From: SAR324 cluster bacterium
GTDB lineage: Bacteria > SAR324 > NAC60-12
Direction of reading: 5' to 3'
Length of the DNA: 64,000 nucleotides
Assembly: GCA_015232315.1 (NCBI GenBank)
Contig: JADFZZ010000015.1
Coordinates: forward strand, 37,965-101,964
Shown: positions 35,830-45,006 of the stretch, piece after piece
Layout of the letters: each line of letters begins with the position of its first letter
Numbering within the stretch: the stretch's first letter is position 1
Made by a program: the position numbers and the translations under genes
Notes under the pieces: model-generated
What the model was told of the DNA's origin: nothing
What the model saw: the letters and a program-made list of their open reading frames with translations, nothing else
Database searches by the model: none

Positions 35830-38634
35830 ATGAAACGTATTACCCTGTTTATGATTCTGCTCCTCTGTGGTTTTTCGGTCAATGCCGAGCCTGTACAGAA
35901 TCCCTGCTCCTCCTGTGATTTTCTGATTCAGTCACTGGATAAACCGTTTTCACTGGTTGGAACCTGGCTGTTCACTCGCGATGATAATCCTCAGAATAAA
36001 GACCTTGAGGCCGACACCAAAGACTGGAAAATCGTCAAGGCTCCCGGCCCCTGGAAAAAAGTGTATGACGATGGAAAATCATTCAGGGTTGGCTGGTATC
36101 GTGGAACGCTCCATTTTGATCCGTCCCTGCTTGGACAGGAAGTGGTGTTTCTGATTGATACCTACGTGGCAAGACTGGATGTGTTTCTGGATGGACAAAA
36201 AATCTATCATCGGGGAGACATCAATAAATATGAACCGTATTATGGCATTCAGCCGGTTCCGGTACGTTTCAAAATTACCGAAACGACCCATACGCTGGCT
36301 TTTCGGGTGGACACGATCCTCATGGTCGGGATCTACCAGCTTCCTTTTGAACTTCGAGCCTACAATCCCGGTGACGCGTTTATCGGATTCTTCCATTTCT
36401 GGGGTGGCGAATTCCGCTTTCTGGCCGCACACCTGGCTCTGGGATTTGGACTGTTCTTTCTGCTGGTATTTTATAAAACCCGGTACCCCATGTATTTACT
36501 GGCGGCACTCAGCAGTATCATGGTTTATCCGTTTTATGCCTTCCCCGGAAATTTCTACATGAAATGGTTTGACTCACAAACATTGCTGGTTCTGCATTAC
36601 ATCGGGATCATATCGCTGGGAATATTCCCCTATTATTTCGCCCAGTATTTTTACAAGGAATTTCCCAAAAACAACATTGTGCATGGTGTGCTTAATTTGT
36701 TGCTTCTTGTGATTTTCAGCTACCTCTCGATTGATTTTCATCTCGAACTATTTCAGAAAGTGCGGGTGATTCTGTTTCTGTATGAAGTTTCCCTGATCGG
36801 TGTTGTCATTTACATGCTTTCCAGAACAGTTTTTGGGAAATCATCCAACAAAACCAAAGGACTTCCCCTGTTGCTGGTTGCCGAAATCTTTTTCTTTTTC
36901 TCCTGTGTTCATGACATTCTGATCGCACTGGGAAAAATCAATTCAGTCGCTATGATCTTTTCAGGGACACTGTTTGTTGTAGTCGCCATGCTGTGGGTGG
37001 CCAGTAATATTTTCGCGGACACTTTTGTGGAAAACAAACGGCTGGTCAAGGATTTGAAAACGATCAATGAACATCTGGAAGAAATGGTGGAGCAACGCAC
37101 AGAACAGTTGCGTCAGAAGAACAATGACATCCAGAGCATGCTACAAAATCTGCCTCAGGGCATTCTGACCATTGCGGAGGAAAATAAAATCCATCCGGAA
37201 TATTCCATCTATCTGGAAACCATTTTTGAAACCAAACAGATTGCGGGACAGGAGATCATGAGTTTCCTGTTTGAGAGCAGTAATCTGGGTGTTGACGCCC
37301 AGGGGCAGATCAACAGTACGCTTGAAAGCTGTATTGGCGAAGATGAAATGAATTTTGATCTCAATCGTGGAGTGCTTCCCCTCGAATATGAAAAGACCCT
37401 GCATGATGGTCAGGTCAAAACCCTGTCGCTCATCTGGTCTCCGATTTGTAATGACGATGAAATCATCGAAAAAATTCTGGTTTGCGTTCGGGATGTGACA
37501 CAATTGAAGCAATTGGAGAAAGAAGCGGGTCAGCAAAAGAAAGAGTTGGAAATGATTGGAGAAATCCTGGCGATTACCAACAAGAATTTTGTTTCATACA
37601 TCAAAAATTCAAACCAGTTCCTGCTGGAAAACAGAAAACTTATTGAAAACACCACCCAGGCCTCTGATGACGTGTTGCAGACGTTATTCAGGAATATGCA
37701 TACCATCAAAGGCAACGCACGGGTTTATGGACTGCATAACATGACAGACACGGCGCACCATGCGGAACAGAGCTATGACGCCTTGCGAAAAAAACAGATT
37801 GAATGGAATCAGGAACTGTTATTGCGTGAGCTGAATGAGGTCAGCTATTCACTGGAACTATACAATCAACTCTATGAGGAAAAACTTTCTGTGTTCTCAG
37901 GAAAACAGCAGGGAACGTTTGTGGAAGAAACGTTGATGGAAAAACTGAAACATGCCCTGCAGGACAGTGCGACTGATAAACTGGACACAATCCGCCATTC
38001 CATTTCACAGATGAAAACCATTATCATGGCATTTGATACAGAGTCGCTGGATAAAACCGTGAGTGAAGTGATCCAGAGTCTGCCTTCGATTGCCAAAGAA
38101 ATCGGCAAGCCAACTCCGACTGTGCTTGTGAAAGACCAGAATGTCAGAGTGCGCAGCGAAATAGTACCAATGCTCAAGGATGTTTTCATGCACCTGTTTC
38201 GCAATGCCATAGATCATGGCATTGAATCGCGGGAAGAACGAGTCCGGTCTGGAAAATCCGATAAAGGGCAAATCACACTGGAAGCCGCTATTGTTAATGG
38301 AAAACTGCAACTCCGCCTGTTTGATGACGGCCGCGGACTGGGCCTTGTCAAACTGCGCAAAAAAGCCCTGGAACAAGGAATATTCACAACGGACACACCA
38401 CCTACAGACCAGGATGTCGCCCAGCTTATTTTTGCGTCAGGCATGTCCACGGCAGAGCAGGTGACCACCATTTCAGGCCGGGGTGTTGGCATGGATGCCG
38501 TCAAACGCTTCCTGCAACGTCAACAGGGAGATATTGAAATCGTGTTCCAGAATCAGGAATCGGATTCCGCGGAATTTCGTCCGATCGAGTTTCATATCAC
38601 CTTGCCGGGAGAATACGGTATTCAACTTTCCTGA
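35830..38634 (+). CDS. 7TMR-DISM sensor kinase with HPt and CheA-type ATPase
   Basis: A 934-residue membrane receptor kinase. Residues 1-19 are a signal peptide. Residues 30-180 form a jelly-roll-like extracellular domain (WYRGTLHFDPSLLG, YVARLDVFLDGQKIYHRG), residues about 190-400 carry seven membrane helices (7TMR-DISM), and a coiled coil and PAS-like region follow. An HPt segment has His624 (RNMHTIKGNARVYG), and a CheA-like ATPase has the N-box FRNAIDHGIESREER (Asn792), DDGRGL and SGRGVGMDAVK, all intact. In CheA logic the ATPase phosphorylates the HPt histidine, which passes phosphate to a receiver. The CheY-like gene at 40527 and the SpoIIE phosphatase between them are the natural partners. 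Ligand unknown. Confidence 0.88.
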   Translation: MKRITLFMILLLCGFSVNAEPVQNPCSSCDFLIQSLDKPFSLVGTWLFTRDDNPQNKDLEADTKDWKIVKAPGPWKKVYDDGKSFRVGWYRGTLHFDPSLLGQEVVFLIDTYVARLDVFLDGQKIYHRGDINKYEPYYGIQPVPVRFKITETTHTLAFRVDTILMVGIYQLPFELRAYNPGDAFIGFFHFWGGEFRFLAAHLALGFGLFFLLVFYKTRYPMYLLAALSSIMVYPFYAFPGNFYMKWFDSQTLLVLHYIGIISLGIFPYYFAQYFYKEFPKNNIVHGVLNLLLLVIFSYLSIDFHLELFQKVRVILFLYEVSLIGVVIYMLSRTVFGKSSNKTKGLPLLLVAEIFFFFSCVHDILIALGKINSVAMIFSGTLFVVVAMLWVASNIFADTFVENKRLVKDLKTINEHLEEMVEQRTEQLRQKNNDIQSMLQNLPQGILTIAEENKIHPEYSIYLETIFETKQIAGQEIMSFLFESSNLGVDAQGQINSTLESCIGEDEMNFDLNRGVLPLEYEKTLHDGQVKTLSLIWSPICNDDEIIEKILVCVRDVTQLKQLEKEAGQQKKELEMIGEILAITNKNFVSYIKNSNQFLLENRKLIENTTQASDDVLQTLFRNMHTIKGNARVYGLHNMTDTAHHAEQSYDALRKKQIEWNQELLLRELNEVSYSLELYNQLYEEKLSVFSGKQQGTFVEETLMEKLKHALQDSATDKLDTIRHSISQMKTIIMAFDTESLDKTVSEVIQSLPSIAKEIGKPTPTVLVKDQNVRVRSEIVPMLKDVFMHLFRNAIDHGIESREERVRSGKSDKGQITLEAAIVNGKLQLRLFDDGRGLGLVKLRKKALEQGIFTTDTPPTDQDVAQLIFASGMSTAEQVTTISGRGVGMDAVKRFLQRQQGDIEIVFQNQESDSAEFRPIEFHITLPGEYGIQLS

Positions 38635-38650
38635 ACATTGAGCAAAAATT

Positions 38651-40090
38651 ATGTCATCATCTGAAATAGAAAACGTTTTACAAGCGATTGATACCTTGGC
38701 CCGGTGGGTTAAAAAACTCGATTCTTATTCTGAGGACCAGATCAAACTGAATCCGATTCCGCCGACAATTTACGCGGAAATCAATCATTTGTCAGATACC
38801 ATCCATGACGCGACCATCCAGGCTAAAAAGAAGGAAGAAAAACTTCAACGGTTGTCAGAACTTTTTGAACAGCTTGAGCAACTGAAAGATGTTGACCAGA
38901 TTCTGAACACGACGTTTCAATTGCTGGGAAAATACATCCATTTCAGCGATTCGGCATGTTATCTCATGGAGGATGGGTATTATGTGCCTGAAAAAGAAGC
39001 GTTTGTGGACGCGCTCAATTTGAAGCTCAACAGCGATGTGACCGAATACATTTTTTCAGAAGGCGATGACGTCCGCTGTTTTAATCGCATTGAGGAAGGC
39101 AGTTACCTTCACAAATATTTCTCTCAGGTCGATGAAGATGTAGAACGCGCCAATATCCTGTTTCTACGCATCCATGGAACAGGAAAGATCCTGTGTTTTT
39201 ATCAAAGTCCCGGCAGTCAGGGATTTAACCATGCGGATGAAGAGTTTTGCAAAGCGATCATGAAGCAGGCCAAACTGCGCATTCGCAACATCACCCTCAT
39301 CAAGGAAGAAATCAGACTGGAATCCGAATTGAAAATCGCGGGACTGGTACAAAAGAAACTGTTTCCCAAAGAGCTTCCCCGTATTCCCAATCTTGATATT
39401 GTCACGTTCCATAAATCCGCCGCGGAAACAGGGGGAGACTGGCATGGGTTCATTCAACTGGAGGATTATCTTTATCTGTTTATCGGGGATGTCACCGGTC
39501 ATGGCGCGCCTGCCGCAATCATCACGGCCACCGTTTATGGAGCCTATCAGGTGTTGCGGGAGAAACTTCAAAATGGTGAGCTGGTTCTTCCACATGAAGT
39601 TCTGAATTATTTGAATAATGTGGTTTGCGCATCTGGACAGGGTGAATTTTTGATGACTTTTTTCGCGGGAAGACTGAACCTGCGAACAGGTCTCATGGAG
39701 TTTTCCAATGCGGGACATCCTTTTCCTGTCTACATTCAGGCCATAAAACCGGAAGTCAAGCACCTCTATGCCAACAACCCTCCGTTGGGGTATCATGAGA
39801 ATGTTCAATTTGAACTGCATTCCGGTGTTTTACATCAGAACGAAATTCTGATTTTATATACAGACGGCCTGATCGAAAACGAAAATAAAAAAGGCTATGT
39901 GTTGACGGCCAATAAATTACATCGTTTTCTCAAGCAATATTACGCTGATCATCAAAATAATATCACCAGCACCCAACTGGTCCATGAAATCATCACCAGG
40001 GTTGATGGGGAGGCCTCCATACAGATTGAGGATGATTTGAGTATCATTTGTATTCGCCAGCTTCAACCCTGGCCGGAACAGATTGTTTAG
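38651..40090 (+). CDS. SpoIIE/PP2C-type phosphatase with N-terminal coiled coil and GAF-like domain
   Basis: A 479-residue cytoplasmic serine phosphatase of the RsbU/SpoIIE class. Residues 1-80 are charged helices, residues 90-220 have GAF-like spacing, and residues 225-470 hold the PP2C domain: LVQKKLFPKELPRIPNLDIV, metal-binding AETGGDWHGF and IGDVTGHGAPAA, FSNAGHPFPVY, and ILYTDGLIENEN. The N-terminal domain probably senses or docks the upstream kinase module. Starts 16 bases after the kinase stop, same strand, so one transcript. It is the second SpoIIE-type protein in the window; the other (12161) has a receiver fused to it, this one does not. Confidence 0.88.
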   Translation: MSSSEIENVLQAIDTLARWVKKLDSYSEDQIKLNPIPPTIYAEINHLSDTIHDATIQAKKKEEKLQRLSELFEQLEQLKDVDQILNTTFQLLGKYIHFSDSACYLMEDGYYVPEKEAFVDALNLKLNSDVTEYIFSEGDDVRCFNRIEEGSYLHKYFSQVDEDVERANILFLRIHGTGKILCFYQSPGSQGFNHADEEFCKAIMKQAKLRIRNITLIKEEIRLESELKIAGLVQKKLFPKELPRIPNLDIVTFHKSAAETGGDWHGFIQLEDYLYLFIGDVTGHGAPAAIITATVYGAYQVLREKLQNGELVLPHEVLNYLNNVVCASGQGEFLMTFFAGRLNLRTGLMEFSNAGHPFPVYIQAIKPEVKHLYANNPPLGYHENVQFELHSGVLHQNEILILYTDGLIENENKKGYVLTANKLHRFLKQYYADHQNNITSTQLVHEIITRVDGEASIQIEDDLSIICIRQLQPWPEQIV

Positions 40091-40221
40091 TGCCACGTTG
40101 TTAATCTTTTGTTTTTGCCACAGAAACACAAGGACACAGAGGAGTTGATTCCGTAAAACATGACAAAATAGAGGGCCCTTAAAATGGGCCTTTGATTTGT
40201 CCTATGGTTTTTGTATTATTC

Positions 40222-40447
40222 TGTAGGGGCAGACCTGTGTGTCTGCCCATGAGCTGGCCAATGTCGTCAAATTAAAGACTTACCTGCGATAAAATCCCCC
40301 TTTTCAAAGGGGGTTGGGGGATTTAACCCTCAGAATTACATCCCCCTAACCCCCTTAAACCAAGGGGGAATGGATTCACAGTACCATTCTGAATGCTTAA
40401 GTTAATGACATTGGGAAGCTGGGCGAACACACAGGTTCGCCCCTACG
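40222..40447. repeat. Dispersed hairpin-rich repeat, copy B, with outer inverted ends
   Basis: The inner part (40258-40415) matches copy A at 28.8 kb: CAATGTCGTCAA, the 77-bp core with CCCCCTTT/AAAGGGGG and CCCCCTT/AAGGGGG hairpins, and AAGTTAATGACATTGG as an inverted end. Outside it lies a further inverted pair, TGTAGGGGCAGACCTGTGTG (40222 on) and its imperfect reverse complement ending 40447, so this is a nested palindromic element of about 226 bp. A separate 7-bp hairpin at 40172-40192 may terminate the phosphatase transcript. Together these explain the 436-bp gap 40091-40526; no gene is seen in it. Confidence 0.7.
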
Positions 40448-40526
40448 TTTTTGGCCGAAAACATAACAAACCCCTGAGATTTATTTCTGAATACTGTAAT
40501 TGTTAATTTTAATGGAGAGAAACGTT

Positions 40527-40892
40527 ATGGCATCCCTGTTGATTGTCGATGATTCGAGTGCGGTGAGAAACAGCATCGTTCAATTTCTCAACGAACACGG
40601 AATTGAGTGCATCACAGCATCCAATGGCTTTGAGGGGATTGAACAATTGAAAGCCAATCCGGGCATCAAACTGATCATTACAGACATTATGATGCCGGAA
40701 ATGACAGGTCTGGAAATGCTGGATAAAATCAGAAATGAAGTAGGAAATCAGGAGGTCAAAGTCCTCATCCTTACCAATGAAAACAGTCCGGAGTTTAAAC
40801 TGAAATGCAAACCGCTGAAAGTCAAAGCCTGGATTGTCAAACCGTTTGATGGACCGAATGCCCTGCCAGTCATTCAAAAACTGCTTCAATGA
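40527..40892 (+). CDS. CheY-like single-domain response regulator
   Basis: A 122-residue receiver with no output domain. The acidic pocket is in LLIVDDSSAVR, phospho-acceptor Asp53 in LIITDIMMPEMTG, the conserved Thr in LILTNEN and Lys in WIVKPFDG. GGAGAG precedes ATG 40527; the frame continues a few codons upstream. It is the likely phosphate acceptor for the HPt/CheA-like kinase at 35830, though the repeat between them may separate the transcripts. Confidence 0.9.
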   Translation: MASLLIVDDSSAVRNSIVQFLNEHGIECITASNGFEGIEQLKANPGIKLIITDIMMPEMTGLEMLDKIRNEVGNQEVKVLILTNENSPEFKLKCKPLKVKAWIVKPFDGPNALPVIQKLLQ

Positions 40893-40981
40893 AAGGCATC
40901 ATCTTCAGTCGTTGAAACTAAGGAACGCTCAAAAAATAACAGGGAAAACTTTCTGGTGACGAACGTTACGTTCCCGTTCCA

Positions 40982-43900
40982 TTACGTTGGGAAGATACCC
41001 ATTTTTCCACAATAATCTTCAAACAGATGATTGGCATCCCTCATGATCCGGTCCTTGTCCTCGGGTGATACAACACTGTGCGACCTGTCAAGAACTGTTT
41101 TGAGCTGTTCTGCATAATCCGCGGTTATCTCAATCGTGACCAATTCCCGCTGAAGCGCATTCAGATGTTCCGCAAGTGATTTCAGCGGCACCTGAGACAG
41201 TGGTTCACTGTCGAGAATCATATACAATCCCGGACCTTCTACTTTTTCTCGAACCCTCAGAAAATAGTGTTCTGCCTCCTGTCGCGAATATTGAGGCGCT
41301 TCAAGGAGCCAGGCGTCAAACAAGTCGCTGGTGGAATTCCATGAAGGCACCGGGTGCTGTTCCATGAATCTGGCAAACTGCGTCAAGGCCTGTGCGGCCT
41401 GGACCACAGACCATCCCGCGGGCAAACGATTCAGCGCTGGAAACAGGGCCATGAGCGGATAAGCGGATTTCAGTGAAACTTCCAGATATTCCTTGAGCGA
41501 AGTTTCATGCTGAAAATAATTCCGGGTATGAAACTTTCTGAGCAGGAATGGGGAATTCTGACATTTTGTTTCAAGCATGTTCTGGAAAGAAACAGGTAAA
41601 ACGATTTTCCATGGTTGATAGATCCGTTCAGGAATTTCGCCGAGACAATTGAGATTGTCCTGATAATCAATGCCCGGTCCGGTTTGTTCTTCATTGAGGG
41701 TTTGCATCCTGTGTCCTTTTACAAACCGGGACTGCTCCAGATAGCCTTCCAGAAACGAGTGGATTTTCAGGGAACCTCGTTCGATGGATAACTGCATCGG
41801 ACTTGTGGAATCGAGGATCAATCCTCCAAGTTTGCAGGGAATTCCCTGAGCATGGGTCCACCACAGCAACGCCAGAAGCTGGTCTGCAAAAAATTCTTTC
41901 CACGCTTCTTTTTCTTCGGGAGTGATTCCCTGTCCCTGAGGATAATGCTGATTGTTCAAGTGGCGTTCATTCATGGCTGTTACAAAAAAACGCAGACCAT
42001 CGCCATCGCCTCCGCTGGGATTCGGGGTGATGAATTTACGCCCCATGAGCTGAAATTGTTTCAACACCTGGTCATTCATTTTCTGGATTGCGGCTTCATA
42101 CAATGGTTCCCGGGAAACCTTCATTCGCTTTTTGATTTCTGTGGATTTGCTCAGATCGACTTCAATCAAAATTCCAAATCCCTGGATGGTGAAGGCGATT
42201 TCTTCATGAATCAACGCATGAATCCTGTCTGCGATGTCTTCTTTGGGTAAAATGGAGTTTCCGGGAACCAGCATGAAACTATCGACTTTGTGTATGAGCA
42301 TTTCCTGAACTTCTTCCTGAAGTCCGGTGGCCACTCTCACGGCTTCCGTGTAAGCCAGTTCGTGGCTGGTGCGTTCTGAATACTGGAGCAGATTGCGCAC
42401 ATATTCCTGAAACGCTCTATGGAAAAAATTAACCATCACCTGGGTCACGTGCTGATAATCCTCAAAAATCAACAGGGCATAATTGTCCTGGCACAACAGA
42501 TCAAACGGAATTTCCAGCGGAATGAGAACATGCAGTTTTTTACGATCAAGCCAGGTGTGAATGGTTCGATTCGGCTGAATATGTGACAAGAGCGAGGCAA
42601 TAATCTGTGGCTCCGCGGGAAAGTAGTCAAGAGCATCCGGGAAGAGTGGATAGGCCTTTTCAAACCGGATTCCCACCGCATAAGATTCCCGGATGGGTGA
42701 CAAAATATCTTTCATGGTGGCGGAGTCACGGTTCAATTTGCCGGTCAACGCGCCAAACAACGCCGACTGCGCAAGTTCGCGCTGTTCATACATCCATTGC
42801 CGGTATTGGTTGAGTTCAAATTCCAGACGTTCCAGGATGCTGGTATAAATCGTATTGAACACTTCTGTCACCGGAAAAACGAAATAATTGGTGATGAAGC
42901 AGATATTTCGCCCTAAGGGTGCTTTATAAAAGTTGAGGTTGACAAAGCCTTCAAGCTGGTTGGCCCTGATCAAGGGGAAAGACAGGGAATAAACACCTTT
43001 GGTTGAGGCATAACTGGTTCGGAGTTCAAACAGTTCAAACGAGCTTTCCTTCATTTTTGCCATGCGTTTGGCCGTGACAGAGTCTTGATGGATCTGGATG
43101 ATGCTGGGGAAATCACGGGGAGTTCTGTGTCCGCTGGATACGAGTGAAAAACTGTTGCCATGGATGAGTTGAATCGAACAGGAATGGCATTTGAGCCCCC
43201 TGATTTCGCCAAAGGCCTGATGGAGATATTCCACCAGTCCTTCAAAATGTGACGCATTGCGAATCCGACTTTGGATTCGTAACATTTTTGTTTCTTTCTG
43301 ATTGCCCAGAATGTTGAGAAATAACATAAACAGAGAAGTTGACAGCAACAGCAGCAGGGGAAACATCAGCGCATCCGTAAAAGCCACTTTGTCTGCAATG
43401 TCAGACAGTGACGCAAGATAAAGGCTATATATTTTTTGATGGGATGTTTCCGGAGTGCTGATCTGACGTCTGAGAAAATAGTAAAGTGATTTGTCCACGC
43501 CATGCCAGCTATAGCGACTGAAGCCAACGGATTTATTCAGCAGACTGAGCCTGAGATTCATGTTGGCGGTCTCATAAATTTCATTGGGCGCGACCAACGA
43601 CACACCAAATTTGATTCGTTCCGCAATATCTCGTTGAATGTCAGGGAAAACCCTGAAAATCAAACTGTCACGTTCCTCGTTGGGCAGTGTCCGATACTCC
43701 TTTTCATAATCACGAATCAGAACGCCCCGGATCTGATCAATAAAATCGGAAGCATGTTCATCCAGAGTGATCCCTTCTTTGGGCCAGATATAAATTCGGC
43801 GTGACACAGCCTGGTTGTATTTTTCCTGTTTATCTTCAATGGATTCACTGGTCGCGTATTCCAGAAGATAACGCATGGCCTCAAACTGTCGGGTCGGTGT

Positions 43901-44125
43901 GGTGAATTCGGTATAAATCCGTTGGCCGATCCATACAATTTCTAGCAGGATCAGGAGTGTGCTTAACCATAAGGAAACATTTTTTCCACGGATCTGACAT
44001 CGCTGCAATTCAATGGAACGAAACCCGTAATCCATCAAGGGTTGTTTATTCAGCAGGCGTTGCTTGAAATACGCCCACATCAAACCGGAATCGTTTTCAT
44101 GGGGATGGTTTTGGGACATGTGCAT
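40982..44125 (-). CDS. Large membrane protein with divergent cyclase-like domain
   Basis: A 1047-residue protein if it starts at ATG 44125, one base after the tmk stop (ATG 44119 also possible; an upstream ATG at 44209 would overlap tmk by 83 bases). Two membrane helices at about 50-70 and 252-274 enclose a periplasmic sensor-like domain. A cytoplasmic region of about 380 residues follows, part GAF-like. Residues about 649-715 read GILIEVDLSKSTEIKKRM then GGDGDGLRFFV; the spacing of the two aspartates resembles metal ligands of class III nucleotide cyclases (D..ST, then GDG). Later cyclase motifs are not clear, so enzyme activity is uncertain. Probably co-transcribed with tmk. Confidence 0.6.
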   Translation of the reverse strand: MHMSQNHPHENDSGLMWAYFKQRLLNKQPLMDYGFRSIELQRCQIRGKNVSLWLSTLLILLEIVWIGQRIYTEFTTPTRQFEAMRYLLEYATSESIEDKQEKYNQAVSRRIYIWPKEGITLDEHASDFIDQIRGVLIRDYEKEYRTLPNEERDSLIFRVFPDIQRDIAERIKFGVSLVAPNEIYETANMNLRLSLLNKSVGFSRYSWHGVDKSLYYFLRRQISTPETSHQKIYSLYLASLSDIADKVAFTDALMFPLLLLLSTSLFMLFLNILGNQKETKMLRIQSRIRNASHFEGLVEYLHQAFGEIRGLKCHSCSIQLIHGNSFSLVSSGHRTPRDFPSIIQIHQDSVTAKRMAKMKESSFELFELRTSYASTKGVYSLSFPLIRANQLEGFVNLNFYKAPLGRNICFITNYFVFPVTEVFNTIYTSILERLEFELNQYRQWMYEQRELAQSALFGALTGKLNRDSATMKDILSPIRESYAVGIRFEKAYPLFPDALDYFPAEPQIIASLLSHIQPNRTIHTWLDRKKLHVLIPLEIPFDLLCQDNYALLIFEDYQHVTQVMVNFFHRAFQEYVRNLLQYSERTSHELAYTEAVRVATGLQEEVQEMLIHKVDSFMLVPGNSILPKEDIADRIHALIHEEIAFTIQGFGILIEVDLSKSTEIKKRMKVSREPLYEAAIQKMNDQVLKQFQLMGRKFITPNPSGGDGDGLRFFVTAMNERHLNNQHYPQGQGITPEEKEAWKEFFADQLLALLWWTHAQGIPCKLGGLILDSTSPMQLSIERGSLKIHSFLEGYLEQSRFVKGHRMQTLNEEQTGPGIDYQDNLNCLGEIPERIYQPWKIVLPVSFQNMLETKCQNSPFLLRKFHTRNYFQHETSLKEYLEVSLKSAYPLMALFPALNRLPAGWSVVQAAQALTQFARFMEQHPVPSWNSTSDLFDAWLLEAPQYSRQEAEHYFLRVREKVEGPGLYMILDSEPLSQVPLKSLAEHLNALQRELVTIEITADYAEQLKTVLDRSHSVVSPEDKDRIMRDANHLFEDYCGKMGIFPT

Positions 44126-44126
44126 G

Positions 44127-44783
44127 CTATGTTGGAGTTTTCGAGAGTCTGGTCTCAAGTAAGTGCTTAATTTCTGTAAAAACAGCATCAACAGATTGGT
44201 TGCCATCAACCACGGCGATCCGGTCGGGTGATTGTCGACTCAATTCATCAAAACCGTGAGCAACCCGTTGAAAAAAGGCCAGTGTTTCCTGATCAAACCG
44301 ACTTTCCTGTGAAAGATCCGGTTTCACCTGTTGTCTTTGCGAAATACGTTCCAGAGCGGTTTCCGGAGAAATCCGGATCAAAATACTCAAATCCGGCATG
44401 TGAGGTGCCACCCATTGTTCAACGATGGACGAAATCCCTGTCAGGTCCAGTTGCCGGCCATATCCCTGGTAGGCAATGGTGGAATCATGAAAACGGTCGC
44501 ACAACACCAGCTTGCCCTGGTTCATGGCCGGTAGAATGACCTGTTTCAGATGCTGGATGCGATCCGCCAGATAAAGGAGCAGTTCACTGGCTTCAGACAA
44601 TTCATGATTCGCGGGATTGAGCAGGATGGTGCGAATCTGTTGTCCGATGGCCGAACCACCGGGTTCTCTTGTTGTCACGGTATCAATCCCCCTGGAAGAA
44701 ATCCATTCCGAGATGAGTTTGATCTGGGTTGTTTTGCCACAACCGTCGATGCCTTCAAACGTAATAAATTTTCCGCTATCCAT
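44127..44783 (-). CDS. tmk: Thymidylate kinase
   Basis: Phosphorylates dTMP to dTDP for DNA synthesis. The 218-residue protein has P-loop FEGIDGCGKTTQ, TREPGGSAIGQQIR, the DRx motif in LCDRFHDSTIAYQGYGR and a lid region with RQQVKPDLSQESRFD; all standard. On the minus strand, 1 base before the cyclase-like membrane protein gene. Confidence 0.95.
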   Translation of the reverse strand: MDSGKFITFEGIDGCGKTTQIKLISEWISSRGIDTVTTREPGGSAIGQQIRTILLNPANHELSEASELLLYLADRIQHLKQVILPAMNQGKLVLCDRFHDSTIAYQGYGRQLDLTGISSIVEQWVAPHMPDLSILIRISPETALERISQRQQVKPDLSQESRFDQETLAFFQRVAHGFDELSRQSPDRIAVVDGNQSVDAVFTEIKHLLETRLSKTPT

Positions 44784-45006
44784 GTTTTTCCCGATTTTGT
44801 GATTGTAAAAACGATTGACCTGTTTGGCTTATAAAAGACCCGTTCAATAGAAGAAAGATGAAAACAGAAAAGTTTCAATTTAACTTTTAGGCAGATCTAT
44901 CATCTCAAGATTTAATCTGTCATTTTGGCACAACTTACGCATATAGAACAATCACGATTTATGGATCCCCATTTTTTTCAACCTTCTTCATTGGAACAAG
45001 AATTCC

